Of a stretch of DNA of 64,000 bases, positions 9,517 to 21,860 are shown one piece after another. Source of the stretch: Polyangiaceae bacterium (GTDB lineage: Bacteria; Myxococcota_A; Polyangia; Polyangiales; Polyangiaceae); the NCBI GenBank assembly GCA_020633235.1, contig JACKEA010000002.1:62001-126000 (forward strand), read 5' to 3'. The position numbers and the translations under genes were made by a program. Positions within the stretch are counted from its first letter, which is position 1; every line of letters starts with the position of its first letter. Under the pieces are notes generated by a model that did not search any database, had not been told where the DNA came from, and saw only the letters and a program-made list of their open reading frames with translations.

Positions 9517-11052
9517 TCAGGGGCTAGGAGCCAGGCTCCACAGCACGGCGCCACCCGCTTCGACCCGGGCGACGGCGCCGGGGACGGCGCCGCGGGTCAG
9601 CTGGAGTTGGGCAGGTCGGCCGCGGGGAACGATCACGACCGCCGCGCGCATGCGGCCGAGCTCGCGCAGTGTGGAGAACGCGTTGGGCGGCACCTCGGGC
9701 TCGGCGGAGATCGTGATCTGCGGCAAGCCCATCGCGTCCATGGCGGCGGCCATGCGCGACAGCTCGCTGCCGTCCCCGGGGGGCAAGCTGCGGGCCGCGA
9801 TCACACGACCCGCGCCTCCGAGGAGCGGCGAGAAGTAGCTGCCCAGCACGGGAACGCGGACCAGGCTCGAGAGCGCGACGGCGAGGAGTACGACGCCGAG
9901 ACTCGGGCGCGCGAGCTTCGGTTGGGCGACGGACAGCGCGGCGCTGGCTCCCGCCGCGGCAGCCAGCGCCACGAAGGGCAACGCGAGCTCCACCCGCGGC
10001 GGGAACAGCGTGAGGGGCAGCGGCGTGAGCGCCGGACCGAGGAGCGTGGCGGCGAAGCCCGCGAGCAGCAGCACGTCCCAGGGCTCGGCGCGACGTCGGA
10101 CGACGCGCACCACGCTCGACCCGAGACCCACGAGCGCCAGCAGTAATAGCACCCAGGGCGTGGTCTCCACCAACCACAACGCGGCGTAGCCCCCGGGCAC
10201 CGGCGGTCGCTGGATGGTGGCGCCCAAGACCAGCGTCGGCTGCACCGTGGGAGCCAGCGGAGCCAGAGCCCAGCGCGCCAGGCCCACCACGTTGGACTTC
10301 CACAAGCCGGGATTGGAGATCAGCAGCAACAGCGGAGCGAAACCGAGGGCGAAGAGCGCGCTGCTGGGGGCGAGCAGTCTGCCGCCACGGAAGCAGCGAC
10401 GCGGCGACGCGAGCACCTCCACCGCGATCATGAGCGGCACCAGCCACAGGGCGGCGAGGCTCCGCGTCGCCCCCACCCCGACCCAGAGCCCCGCGAGCAA
10501 CGCCCAGCGCAGCCGATGTTGGCGCGACTGGCGTGCTCGAAAGGCGAGGGCGAAGGCGCCCAACCACGTGGTGCCCAAGAGCGCCGCGTCGGAGGCGGTG
10601 GCAGCGGCGTGGAGCCAGCGCGGCGTCAGCAACAGGAGCAGCGCCCCGAACCCAGCCAGGAGCGGACCGAAGCGCCGCGCGAGCAGCGACCACAGCGAAA
10701 GCGGTGCCGCGGCGAGGAGCAGCAGCCACGGCAAGCGGGAGGCCGTCAGCGGATCCACTATCCCCACGCGTCCCAAGCTGAGCTTCGACCAGGCCGCGAG
10801 CAGGATGAACCCCGTGCCGCGAGCGTCGAAGCCGCGGTACACCGTCTGGGCCCGCGCGTCCGAAAGCGCCCCGAGCCCCGACCCCGCGATGCCCTTCACC
10901 ACGGCGCCGGTGGCGTCGACGTTGGCCAGCCGGCCCAGCTCCTCGAACGATGGCCCCGTCAGCCGCGATGCGATCAGCAGGAGCACGAGGGACAGCCCAT
11001 AGAGCAGGAACGGCAGCACGCGGGGACGCGCGAGGCGGCTCAGAACAGCCAC
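9517..11052 (-). CDS. Polytopic membrane protein, GT39/ArnT-like architecture
   Basis: 511 residues from a GTG at 11052 that has a good Shine-Dalgarno (GGAGG, 7 nt spacing). About 10-12 transmembrane helices are visible, for example FLLYGLSLVLLLIASRL, LPWLLLLAAAPLSLWSLLA, FALGFAPLLLLIS and VVLLAVALSSLV, followed by a soluble C-terminal tail of about 90 residues. An acidic residue lies in the first extracytoplasmic loop (ANVDATG), where lipid-dependent glycosyltransferases of the GT39/PMT type carry theirs. That relation is suggested by topology only. Earlier in-frame starts run through the divergent promoter region and were rejected. Confidence 0.6.
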   Translation of the reverse strand: MAVLSRLARPRVLPFLLYGLSLVLLLIASRLTGPSFEELGRLANVDATGAVVKGIAGSGLGALSDARAQTVYRGFDARGTGFILLAAWSKLSLGRVGIVDPLTASRLPWLLLLAAAPLSLWSLLARRFGPLLAGFGALLLLLTPRWLHAAATASDAALLGTTWLGAFALAFRARQSRQHRLRWALLAGLWVGVGATRSLAALWLVPLMIAVEVLASPRRCFRGGRLLAPSSALFALGFAPLLLLISNPGLWKSNVVGLARWALAPLAPTVQPTLVLGATIQRPPVPGGYAALWLVETTPWVLLLLALVGLGSSVVRVVRRRAEPWDVLLLAGFAATLLGPALTPLPLTLFPPRVELALPFVALAAAAGASAALSVAQPKLARPSLGVVLLAVALSSLVRVPVLGSYFSPLLGGAGRVIAARSLPPGDGSELSRMAAAMDAMGLPQITISAEPEVPPNAFSTLRELGRMRAAVVIVPRGRPAQLQLTRGAVPGAVARVEAGGAVLWSLAPSP

Positions 11053-11180
11053 AATCCGGCCTCCACCAGAGCGATCACGGCCAGCAGTGGCAGCAGGTAG
11101 CGGAGGGCGTTGCGCACGGCGGCCGAGGCTAGACAGGTTTTTCACCCGATTCCACGCTGTTATGGCCGCCGGGAGCTGGC

Positions 11181-11186
11181 TATACT
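11181..11186 (+). promoter_or_regulatory. -10 like hexamer TATACT, 8 nt before the lipoprotein ATG
   Basis: TATACT ends 8 nt upstream of the ATG at 11195, with no Shine-Dalgarno between. It is one of the TAnnnT sites suggesting a leaderless or nearly leaderless transcript. Confidence 0.45.
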
Positions 11187-11194
11187 GCGCATCC

Positions 11195-11719
11195 ATGAGG
11201 CTCTCGAGCACGCTGGCGGTGGCGATCACGCTTCTGGCCAGCCTCAGTGGTTGCCGCTCCGCCCACATCAAGGACCTGTACGTCTCCCGAGATGCAGACG
11301 GAGTGCGTCGCACCAAGTGCATCCACCCGGATGCGTCCGGCTTCTACGTGACGGCCGAGGTGCTGAGCTACCGGGACGACACCCTGCTCTGGCCCTACGT
11401 CACGGTTCTCGGCGGCAACGACGAGCCGGACACCACCCTGCCCTTCGTGCTGGCGCAGGACGGACAGCCTTTCTACGACCCGGACTCCGAGCACGGCGAC
11501 GAGCTGAACGAGTTTGGCAACATCGCCACCGGCAAGGGGGAGTCGCAGATCACGATCTCGCACGAGCGGGATCTGGAGGCCGATCCCCCGGATCCGCGCT
11601 TCTCCCAGGGCAGCTATCGCATCGACTACTACCTGAACGACGAGAACTCGCCGCGGGACGGCATCGCGTTCGTCGTGAACAACGAGTGCCCGTACTCCCC
11701 CCTGCCCGACACGTTGTGA
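11195..11719 (+). CDS. Lipoprotein, unknown function
   Basis: 174 residues. The N-terminus MRLSSTLAVAITLLASLSGC is a lipoprotein signal with lipobox LSGC. The mature domain is acidic and beta-rich (FYVTAEVLSYRDDTLLWPYVTVLG, GESQITISHERDLEADPPD, GSYRIDYYLNDE) and ends with one more Cys (NNECPYSPLP). Repeated short strands suggest an Ig-like or jelly-roll module, but no family is recognised. It runs toward the TPR lipoprotein gene, with stops only 4 bp apart. An upstream in-frame ATG at 11162 lacks any ribosome-binding site and would destroy the signal peptide. Confidence 0.68.
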   Translation: MRLSSTLAVAITLLASLSGCRSAHIKDLYVSRDADGVRRTKCIHPDASGFYVTAEVLSYRDDTLLWPYVTVLGGNDEPDTTLPFVLAQDGQPFYDPDSEHGDELNEFGNIATGKGESQITISHERDLEADPPDPRFSQGSYRIDYYLNDENSPRDGIAFVVNNECPYSPLPDTL

Positions 11720-11722
11720 GGC

Positions 11723-12463
11723 TCAGTCCTCTTTCGCCTTCTTGATGATCTGGCTGTAGCGCGCGTTACGCCGCAGGATCGGAAACTCCGATTGGGTGCG
11801 GGAACGGCGGATCCAGTCGTCCAGCGAGTTGTGCGTGCGGAGGAACTTGGGGCGTCGCAGGGCCTTGGCGATATCGAGGGCCTTCTCGAAGCTGTCGGCG
11901 CAGGCGTCGACGTCCTTGTTCATGCACTGGGCGCGCGCCAGGTTGTAGAAAATCTCGGCGCTGTTGTCCCAGTTCTTCTTGGCGATCTCGAGGTGCTTGA
12001 TGGCGTTTTCGGCGTCCTTCTTGCGAAGGTAGGCGAAGGCGAAGCCCATGCGCAGGTAGTAGTGCTCGCTCTCGGGCAGCGTGCACTCCTTGTCGTGGAG
12101 CTTTTCGGCCTCCTGGTAGAACGGGATCGCGTCGTCCGCGGCTGCCTCGTACTTCGTCTTCTTGTCGAACAGCGCCGCGTCCCCACGCCAGACCCGAACC
12201 GTGGCGCTGTTCGGGTACTTCTTCATCAGGTTGTCGAGCAGCAGCTGCGCGGTGTCGTACTTCTTGTCCTTGAAGGCGGTGACCGCGGGGCGGAACTCGC
12301 CCTGCCCCGGGTCCATGCTCTTGCCCATGGGGCAAGGACCGGTGGAGACCGGCGCGGGCGTGGGCGCCGGCATCGGCTCCGTGGTGGCGCTGCTCTTCTT
12401 CTTGCAGGCCAGCAGGGCCAACATCACGATTGCTGTGGCGACGACCAGGGTGCGGGAGCTCAT
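11723..12463 (-). CDS. TPR-containing lipoprotein
   Basis: 246 residues from the ATG at 12463. Lipoprotein signal MSSRTLVVATAIVMLALLAC with the lipid Cys at 20, a Thr/Pro-rich linker, and then TPR-like helix pairs: FRPAVTAFKDKKYDTAQLLLDNLMKKYPNS, AAADDAIPFYQEAEKLHD, YLRMGFAFAYLRKKDAENAIKHLEIAKKNWDN and AEIFYNLARAQCMNKDVDACADSFEKALDIAK. The repeats probably form a protein-binding surface at the membrane. The C-terminal tail is basic. It is divergent from gltB across 150 bp and not obviously linked to it in function. Confidence 0.8.
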   Translation of the reverse strand: MSSRTLVVATAIVMLALLACKKKSSATTEPMPAPTPAPVSTGPCPMGKSMDPGQGEFRPAVTAFKDKKYDTAQLLLDNLMKKYPNSATVRVWRGDAALFDKKTKYEAAADDAIPFYQEAEKLHDKECTLPESEHYYLRMGFAFAYLRKKDAENAIKHLEIAKKNWDNSAEIFYNLARAQCMNKDVDACADSFEKALDIAKALRRPKFLRTHNSLDDWIRRSRTQSEFPILRRNARYSQIIKKAKED

Positions 12464-12613
12464 CTCGACCTGGGGGATTACCAGCGGGGGCGGGGTGCCA
12501 CAACCCACGGGCGCGCTTGCGCGGCGCGTCAATCCGTGGCCTATTTACGACCCCTGCCGGACGTGGCCAGGGCTCGTGGGGCCCGAGCCCACGCCCGCAC
12601 GGAGCACTGACGA

Positions 12614-17163
<4,550 letters not shown>

Positions 17164-17164
<1 letters not shown>

Positions 17165-18594
17165 TGGGCAAGGTCACCGGATTCCTCGAGTACGAGCGGG
17201 CCGAAGCGGACAAGCGCCCTGTCGACGAGCGCGTGAAGGACTTTCGCGAGCTCGAGCTGCCGGTGGTGCAGGAGTCCCTCCAGCGTCAGGGCGCTCGCTG
17301 TATGGACTGCGGCATACCGTTCTGTAACACCGGCTGCCCGCTGGAGAACCTGATCCCGGACTGGAACGATCACGTGTATCGCGGCCGCTGGGATCTGGCT
17401 CTCGATGCGCTTTCCGCCACCAACAACTTCCCCGAGGTCACCGGGCGGGTGTGCCCCGCCCCCTGTGAAGCGGCCTGTGTGCTGGGCATCAACGACGATC
17501 CCGTCAGCATCAAGCTGATCGAGAAGTCCATCGCCGATCGCGCCATCGCCGACGGCGCCATCGTGCCCCGACCCGCGCGCGAGAAGACCGGCAAGACCGT
17601 GGCCGTCGTGGGCTCCGGTCCCGCGGGCCTCGCCGCCGCGCAGCAGCTCGCGCGCGCCGGCCACGACGTGGTCGTGCTCGAGCGGGACGATCGCATCGGC
17701 GGGCTGCTCAGCTACGGCATCCCGGACTTCAAGCTCGACAAGAGCATCGTCACGCGCCGCGTGGAGCAAATGCAGCGCGAAGGCGTGCGCTTCGAGACCG
17801 GCGTGAACGTCGGCGTGGATCTGAGCGTGGCGGAGCTCCAAGAGCGGTTCGACGCCGTGTGCTTGGCGATCGGCTCCCGCAAGCCGCGGGACCTCACGGT
17901 GCCCGGACGCGAGCTTTCGGGCATCCACTTCGCGATGGACTTCCTCGAGCAACAAAACCGCCGCGTGGCGGGAGATCCGATACCGGAAGACCGCGTCATC
18001 AGCGCCGCCGGCAAGCACGTCGTGGTGATCGGCGGCGGCGACACCGGCAGCGACTGCATCGGCACCTCCCACCGCCAGGGCGCCCTCAGCGTCACCAGTC
18101 TCGAGATCCTCCCGCGTCCGCCGGACGAGCGCTCCCCTTCGACACCGTGGCCGCTGTGGCCGCTCATGCTGCGCACGTCGTCGTCCCACGAAGAAGGCGG
18201 CGAGCGGCGCTTCAGCGTGTCGACGGAGCGCTTCAGCGGCGACGCCGGCCGTGTCACCACCATGCATTGCGTGGAGGTGGAGATGCGCGCCGGTCGTCCG
18301 GAGCGCGTTGCGGGCAGTGAGCACGAGCTGTCGGCGGATCTCGTGCTGCTGGCCATGGGCTTCGTGCATCCCGAGCACGAAGGGCTGGTGGAACACTTGG
18401 GCTTGAAGCTCGACCGCCGCGGTAACGTGCGGGTGGACGAGCAGTTCATGACCAGCGTGCCGGGGGTGTTCGCGGCCGGCGACTGCCAGCGGGGACAGTC
18501 CCTGGTGGTGTGGGCGATCGCGGATGGACGGCGCACTGCGGCATCCATCGATACCTGGCTTCGCCGCGAAAAGAGCGACTCCGACGCCGCATGA
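17164..18594 (+). CDS. gltD: Glutamate synthase, small (beta) subunit
   Basis: 476 residues. The N-terminal Cys-rich domain has the [4Fe-4S] signatures CMDCGIPFCNTGCPLENLIPDWND and CPAPCEAACVLGI. The FAD-binding Rossmann fold (VAVVGSGPAGLAAA), an NADPH-binding fold (VVVIGGGDTGSDC) and the terminal FAD contact (GVFAAGDCQRGQSLVVWAI) follow in the usual order. It oxidises NADPH and passes electrons to GltB. The start ATG overlaps the last base of the gltB stop, and the ribosome-binding site GGAGG lies inside gltB. Together with gltB it forms the ammonium-assimilating GOGAT pair; no glnA or glnB is in view. Confidence 0.96.
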
Positions 18595-18649
18595 CGGCCG
18601 CCTTTCGCCTCCTCGGCCGAGTCGTGAGATACTGTGCAGTGAGGACGAC

Positions 18650-19441
18650 TTGTCGAGCGGTAGTTCCCCGAAGCGAAAGAAGCCTCCCCTCCCCCCACGT
18701 CCCCGGCAGAAGGTGCCGCAGGAGTCGGGTCCGGAAATTCGAGTGGAGTACGGGCCTGCGGGCCGGGACACCATGGCGGCCATCGCCGAGGACGTCGCTT
18801 CCCTGGTGAGCGGCGGCGCGAGCAACTTCCAACCCTCGAGCCCGGATCTGTCCTTCGAGCTCGCCCCCGCCGGCCGCGAGACGCTGTCCGCGATCGTGGG
18901 AGAGGCCAAGAGCGCGACCCCCATCGAAGTGCGCGCCCACATGAGCACGGTGGACTACGAGCAGCGCTACAACACCACGGCGTCCATGCCCGACATCGAG
19001 GTTCGGGAAGGCGTCGTCGGTCGCGACACCATGGCGGCGATCGCTTCCGAGCTGGGCGAGCCCCAGACCGGCGTGCGTCGAAGGGTCAGCACCAAGGGTT
19101 ACGACAAGCCGTTGCGCGCCTTCGATCCCGCCGCCGAGGTGAACGTGATCCCGGCGCCGGGCCGTGACACCCTGGAAGCGCTGGCCAACGCCGTGATGGC
19201 GGAGCGCGCTCCGGAAAGTGAATCTCGTGAAGCGCTGGATGTCTTCGAGATGGCGACCTTCGTGGTGCGCGGCGAAGATCTCGCGCGCCTCAGCACCGAG
19301 CAGGCGCGCCGTCAGTTCGTGGAAGAGCGTCTGCTCGATCGCCTGCCCGCGCGCAACATGGACGAGGTGGATCGCGTGGACGTGACGCCGTGGACCGTGA
19401 AGAACACGGTGATCCTCCGTGTTTGGTGTCGCGTGACCTGA
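18650..19441 (+). CDS. Unknown protein with four GR(D/E)T(M/L)xA(I/L) motifs
   Basis: 263 residues from a TTG at 18650 preceded by GAGGA at 4 nt. A basic, Pro-rich start (SPKRKKPPLPPRPRQK) leads into a region in which the same short motif occurs four times: GRDTMAAIA (38-46), GRETLSAIV (75-83), GRDTMAAIA (124-132) and GRDTLEALA (171-179), spaced 37-49 residues. Each is preceded by an acidic or hydrophobic strand. A C-terminal segment (EMATFVVRGEDLARLSTEQARRQFVEERLLDRLP) looks helical. No signal peptide or membrane segment is seen, so it is probably cytoplasmic. The family is unknown. Longer in-frame translations overlap gltD and have no start signal. Confidence 0.65.
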   Translation: MSSGSSPKRKKPPLPPRPRQKVPQESGPEIRVEYGPAGRDTMAAIAEDVASLVSGGASNFQPSSPDLSFELAPAGRETLSAIVGEAKSATPIEVRAHMSTVDYEQRYNTTASMPDIEVREGVVGRDTMAAIASELGEPQTGVRRRVSTKGYDKPLRAFDPAAEVNVIPAPGRDTLEALANAVMAERAPESESREALDVFEMATFVVRGEDLARLSTEQARRQFVEERLLDRLPARNMDEVDRVDVTPWTVKNTVILRVWCRVT

Positions 19442-19446
19442 CGGCA

Positions 19447-19518
19447 CCGCGGCGAGCCAACAAAATCAGGCGGATTGGTCCGATTTTCTTTGCTGGTGCG
19501 GCGCGATGCCCGTCGCGA
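19447..19518. repeat. REP-like element copy 3 (both halves) with terminator-like core
   Basis: The left half reads CCGCGGCGAGCCAACAAAATC. The right half contains GGTGCGGCGCGATGCCCGTC (19495-19514), identical to the copy at 58700. Between them AAAAT-CAGG-CGGA-TTGG-TCCG-ATTTT can fold into a bulged stem with an A-run and T-run at its ends, which would suit a bidirectional terminator. It fills the gap between convergent genes. Confidence 0.6.
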
Positions 19519-19525
19519 CCCGCGC

Positions 19526-20428
19526 TCAGCCGCCGCCGCGCAGGCGCTCGCAGCTGGTCGCATCCCCGAGGCCGCAGGCGCGCTCGAACAACGCCTTCGC
19601 GCGATCCGGATCCGGCTTCTGATTGCCGCGATCCGAGAGCATGAGGGCCATCGCGCGACAGGCCTGGGCGCTGCCCATGTCGCAGCCCTTCTGCACCAGC
19701 TCGGCGGCGCGCGCGGCGTCCTGCTCTCCGCCGCGGCTGCCCATCAGCGAGCGGCCGTAGCCGTAGCAGCCCTCGGCACTGCCGCCGTTGCAGGCCTTCT
19801 CGAACAGCACCTTGGCGCGCACGGGATTGGCGGGCACGCCCTTGCCCACGTAGGTCGCGAGAGCGAGGCCAGCGCAGGCCGCGGCGCTCTCGGCCTCGCA
19901 GCCTTTGCGGAAGTACTCCACCGCCTTGGCTTCGTCCTTGGGCACGCCCAGGCCCTTGTCGCTCTTGTCGCCCAAGCGGGCGCAGGCGTCGCCCACGCCA
20001 CCATTGCAGGCCTGCTCGAGGAGCGTTCGAGCGCGGGTCGCGTCGCGCGCTCGCCCTTGGCCGACGTCGAGGGCCTCCCCCAGGGAGGCGCAGCCTGCGG
20101 TATCGCCGCCGCTGCAGGCCTTGTCGAACAGATCCGCGGCGCGGCCTAGATCTCGAGGCACGCCCACCCCCAGCGCGTAGAGCTTACCGAGATCGCCACA
20201 GGCGGCGGCCTTGCCAGCTTCGCACGCGGCGCCCAGGAGATCTGCCGCGCTGCCCGAAGCGCTCGCCGCCCCGCCCCGCGGCACGGCTTGGGCGACGCGG
20301 AAGCCCAGCGCCGCACCCAGGCCGAGCGCCACGACGTAGCCCACGGGCGAGCGCCGGGGCGGAACCTGAGCCAGCAAGGACGGGGGCGCACGCCGGCGCC
20401 CGGCTTTTTCTTCGTCAGTTCGGGTCAC
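19526..20428 (-). CDS. Sel1-repeat membrane-anchored protein
   Basis: 300 residues from a GTG at 20428. A basic N-terminus and one transmembrane segment (VGYVVALGLGAALGFRVAQAV) precede about seven Sel1/HcpA-like repeats of 36-40 residues. Each carries the AxxLxxxAC..GxxxACxxLG pattern (AADLLGAACEAGKAAACGDLG, AADLFDKACSGGDTAGCASLG, RARTLLEQACNGGVGDACARLG and so on). The paired Cys in each repeat fit the disulfide-bonded, extracytoplasmic Sel1 proteins. Such proteins are adaptor scaffolds. TAAGCT ends 6 nt before the GTG. That hexamer overlaps the stop codon of the Cys-rich lipoprotein gene upstream. Confidence 0.82.
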   Translation of the reverse strand: MTRTDEEKAGRRRAPPSLLAQVPPRRSPVGYVVALGLGAALGFRVAQAVPRGGAASASGSAADLLGAACEAGKAAACGDLGKLYALGVGVPRDLGRAADLFDKACSGGDTAGCASLGEALDVGQGRARDATRARTLLEQACNGGVGDACARLGDKSDKGLGVPKDEAKAVEYFRKGCEAESAAACAGLALATYVGKGVPANPVRAKVLFEKACNGGSAEGCYGYGRSLMGSRGGEQDAARAAELVQKGCDMGSAQACRAMALMLSDRGNQKPDPDRAKALFERACGLGDATSCERLRGGG

Positions 20429-20434
20429 GCCCGG

Positions 20435-20440
20435 AGCTTA
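20435..20440 (-). promoter_or_regulatory. -10 like hexamer TAAGCT, 6 nt before the Sel1 GTG
   Basis: On the minus strand TAAGCT is followed after CCGGGC by the GTG at 20428. The TAA is also the stop codon of the preceding gene, so promoter and stop codon overlap. Confidence 0.35.
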
Positions 20441-21722
20441 CTGACAATTCGAGCCGGAAGGCACGTTGCACGTGCTGGCCACCGATTGGACGCAGAGGTT
20501 GTCCCAGCCGGTGGAGCAGCAATACGAGTCCGTCGCGCAGATGGCCGCCACACACGGGTCGCAGCTCGCCTTCAGCGCGCCGCCGGTCGTGCAGTAGTCA
20601 TGCGTGCAATCGCAGGAGTAGTCACCCGTGCACACGGAGGTGTCCTGCACCAAGCCCACGCACACGGCGTCCCAGCTCGACACGCAGCAGAACGCGTCCT
20701 TCGCACACACCTTCTGGGCGCAGTCATCCGCACCGTAGCTGCACGACACGGCGTTCAGGTTGAACCCGGTGGAGCACAGCGAGTGGTTGCAGCAGTTGGC
20801 CACCGGCGCGTGCTGACAGGCGCCGGTCGTCGCGTTGCAGCTGTCGGCAGTGCACACGTTGCCATCGAGACAGTCCTTCGGCGCGTGCAAGCACTGACCA
20901 CTGTTCGGATCGCAGCTGTCCGTGGTGCACAGATTGCCGTCCGCGCAGTTCTTGGCGGCGTGCAGGCACTGACCCGTGGCCGCGGCGCAGGTATCCACGG
21001 TGCAGGCGTCGTTGTCGTTGCAGTCCTTCGGCGCGTGGGCGCACTGCCCCGTGCTCGGATTGCAGCTGTCCGTGGTGCAGGCGTTGCCGTCGGCGCAGCT
21101 CTTGGGGACGTGAACGCAGCCCGTGGCGTTGTTGCAGGAATCCGTGGTGCACGCATTGCTGTCGTTGCAGTCGAGGGGCGCATGCACGCAGCCCGCGCTC
21201 GCGTCGCAGCTGTCCGTGGTGCAGGCGTTGCCGTCGCCGCAGTCCACCGCGGCGTGCTGGCAGCTGCCGTTCACGCAGCTGTCCGTGGTGCACGCGCTCT
21301 GGTCGTCGCAGTCCGCGACCGAGGTGCAGCCGCCGCGCCGCCGCTGCCCGCCACGCCGCCCGTGGCGCCCGCGCCCGCCACGCCTCCGGTGGCGCCGGTG
21401 CCCGCCACGCCGCCGCTGCCCGCGGCGCCGCCCGTGGCGCCCGCGCCGGCCGCGCCGCCCGTCGCGCCGGCACCCGCGACGCCGCCCGTCGCGCCGACGC
21501 CGCCCGTCGCGCCGACGCCGCCCGTCGCGCCGACGCCGCCCGTCGCGCGCCGCTGCCCGCGAAGGCCCCTGTGGCGCCGCTGCCGCCCGTGCCTCCGGAG
21601 GCGCCCACGCCGCCGCTGCCCGCTCCGGCGTCCGAGCCGCCGAAAGTCACCGAGTCATCGCCCCCACAGGCAACCAGTACCAGCGACGAAAGAACCCCGA
21701 GCCAACGAAGCAGCGCGCGCAT
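20438..21722 (-). pseudogene. Cys-rich repeat lipoprotein with two apparent frameshifts
   Basis: Starts at the ATG 21722 with a lipoprotein signal (MRALLRWLGVLSSLVLVAC) and a Gly-rich linker. The frame then breaks twice, near 21545-21553 and near 21330-21345. Each site needs one extra base to continue; the 1285-nt length plus two bases is divisible by three. With both corrected the protein reads through GATGGV-type linker repeats into eight or nine Cys repeats (CGDGNACTTDSC, CNDSNACTTDSC and similar). Two CC-WD motifs follow (DAFCCVSSWDAVCV and DSYCCSTGWDNLCV). It should be a surface lipoprotein. The breaks may be real mutations or consensus errors in GC-rich repeats. Confidence 0.7.
21491..21544. 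repeat. 18-bp tandem repeat, three perfect copies
   Basis: The unit GCGCCGACGCCGCCCGTC occurs at 21491-21508, 21509-21526 and 21527-21544, with a degenerate copy before it. On the coding strand it encodes a Gly-Ala-Thr-Gly-Gly-Val hexapeptide. The first apparent frameshift of the lipoprotein gene lies directly beside it. Confidence 0.75.
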
Positions 21723-21780
21723 GTTTCCCTCCACAAGCAAGTCGACACTCCGAGCATACCTCCGCCGCGCTACGCCCGCA

Positions 21781-21796
21781 CATACCCGAGGGTATG
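21781..21796. promoter_or_regulatory. Perfect 16-bp palindrome in a divergent promoter region
   Basis: CATACCC-GA-GGGTATG lies between the minus-strand lipoprotein gene and the plus-strand acyltransferase gene. GCATACC recurs at about 21754. It has the size and position of a dimeric repressor site; the regulator is unknown. Confidence 0.4.
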
Positions 21797-21845
21797 CCGC
21801 CGTGAAAACCTGACGAAAGCCGCCACCTCCCCCGAACCCGCGTTG

Positions 21846-21851
21846 TAGGCT
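21846..21851 (+). promoter_or_regulatory. -10 like hexamer TAGGCT, 9 nt before the acyltransferase ATG
   Basis: TAGGCT ends 9 nt before the ATG at 21861; no Shine-Dalgarno. No clear -35 box. Confidence 0.4.
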
Positions 21852-21860
21852 GGCAGCCCC

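Noticed and set aside
21491..21544. Possible CRISPR-like or direct-repeat array
   Set aside because: The repeats are contiguous without spacers and encode a linker hexapeptide. No cas gene is present.
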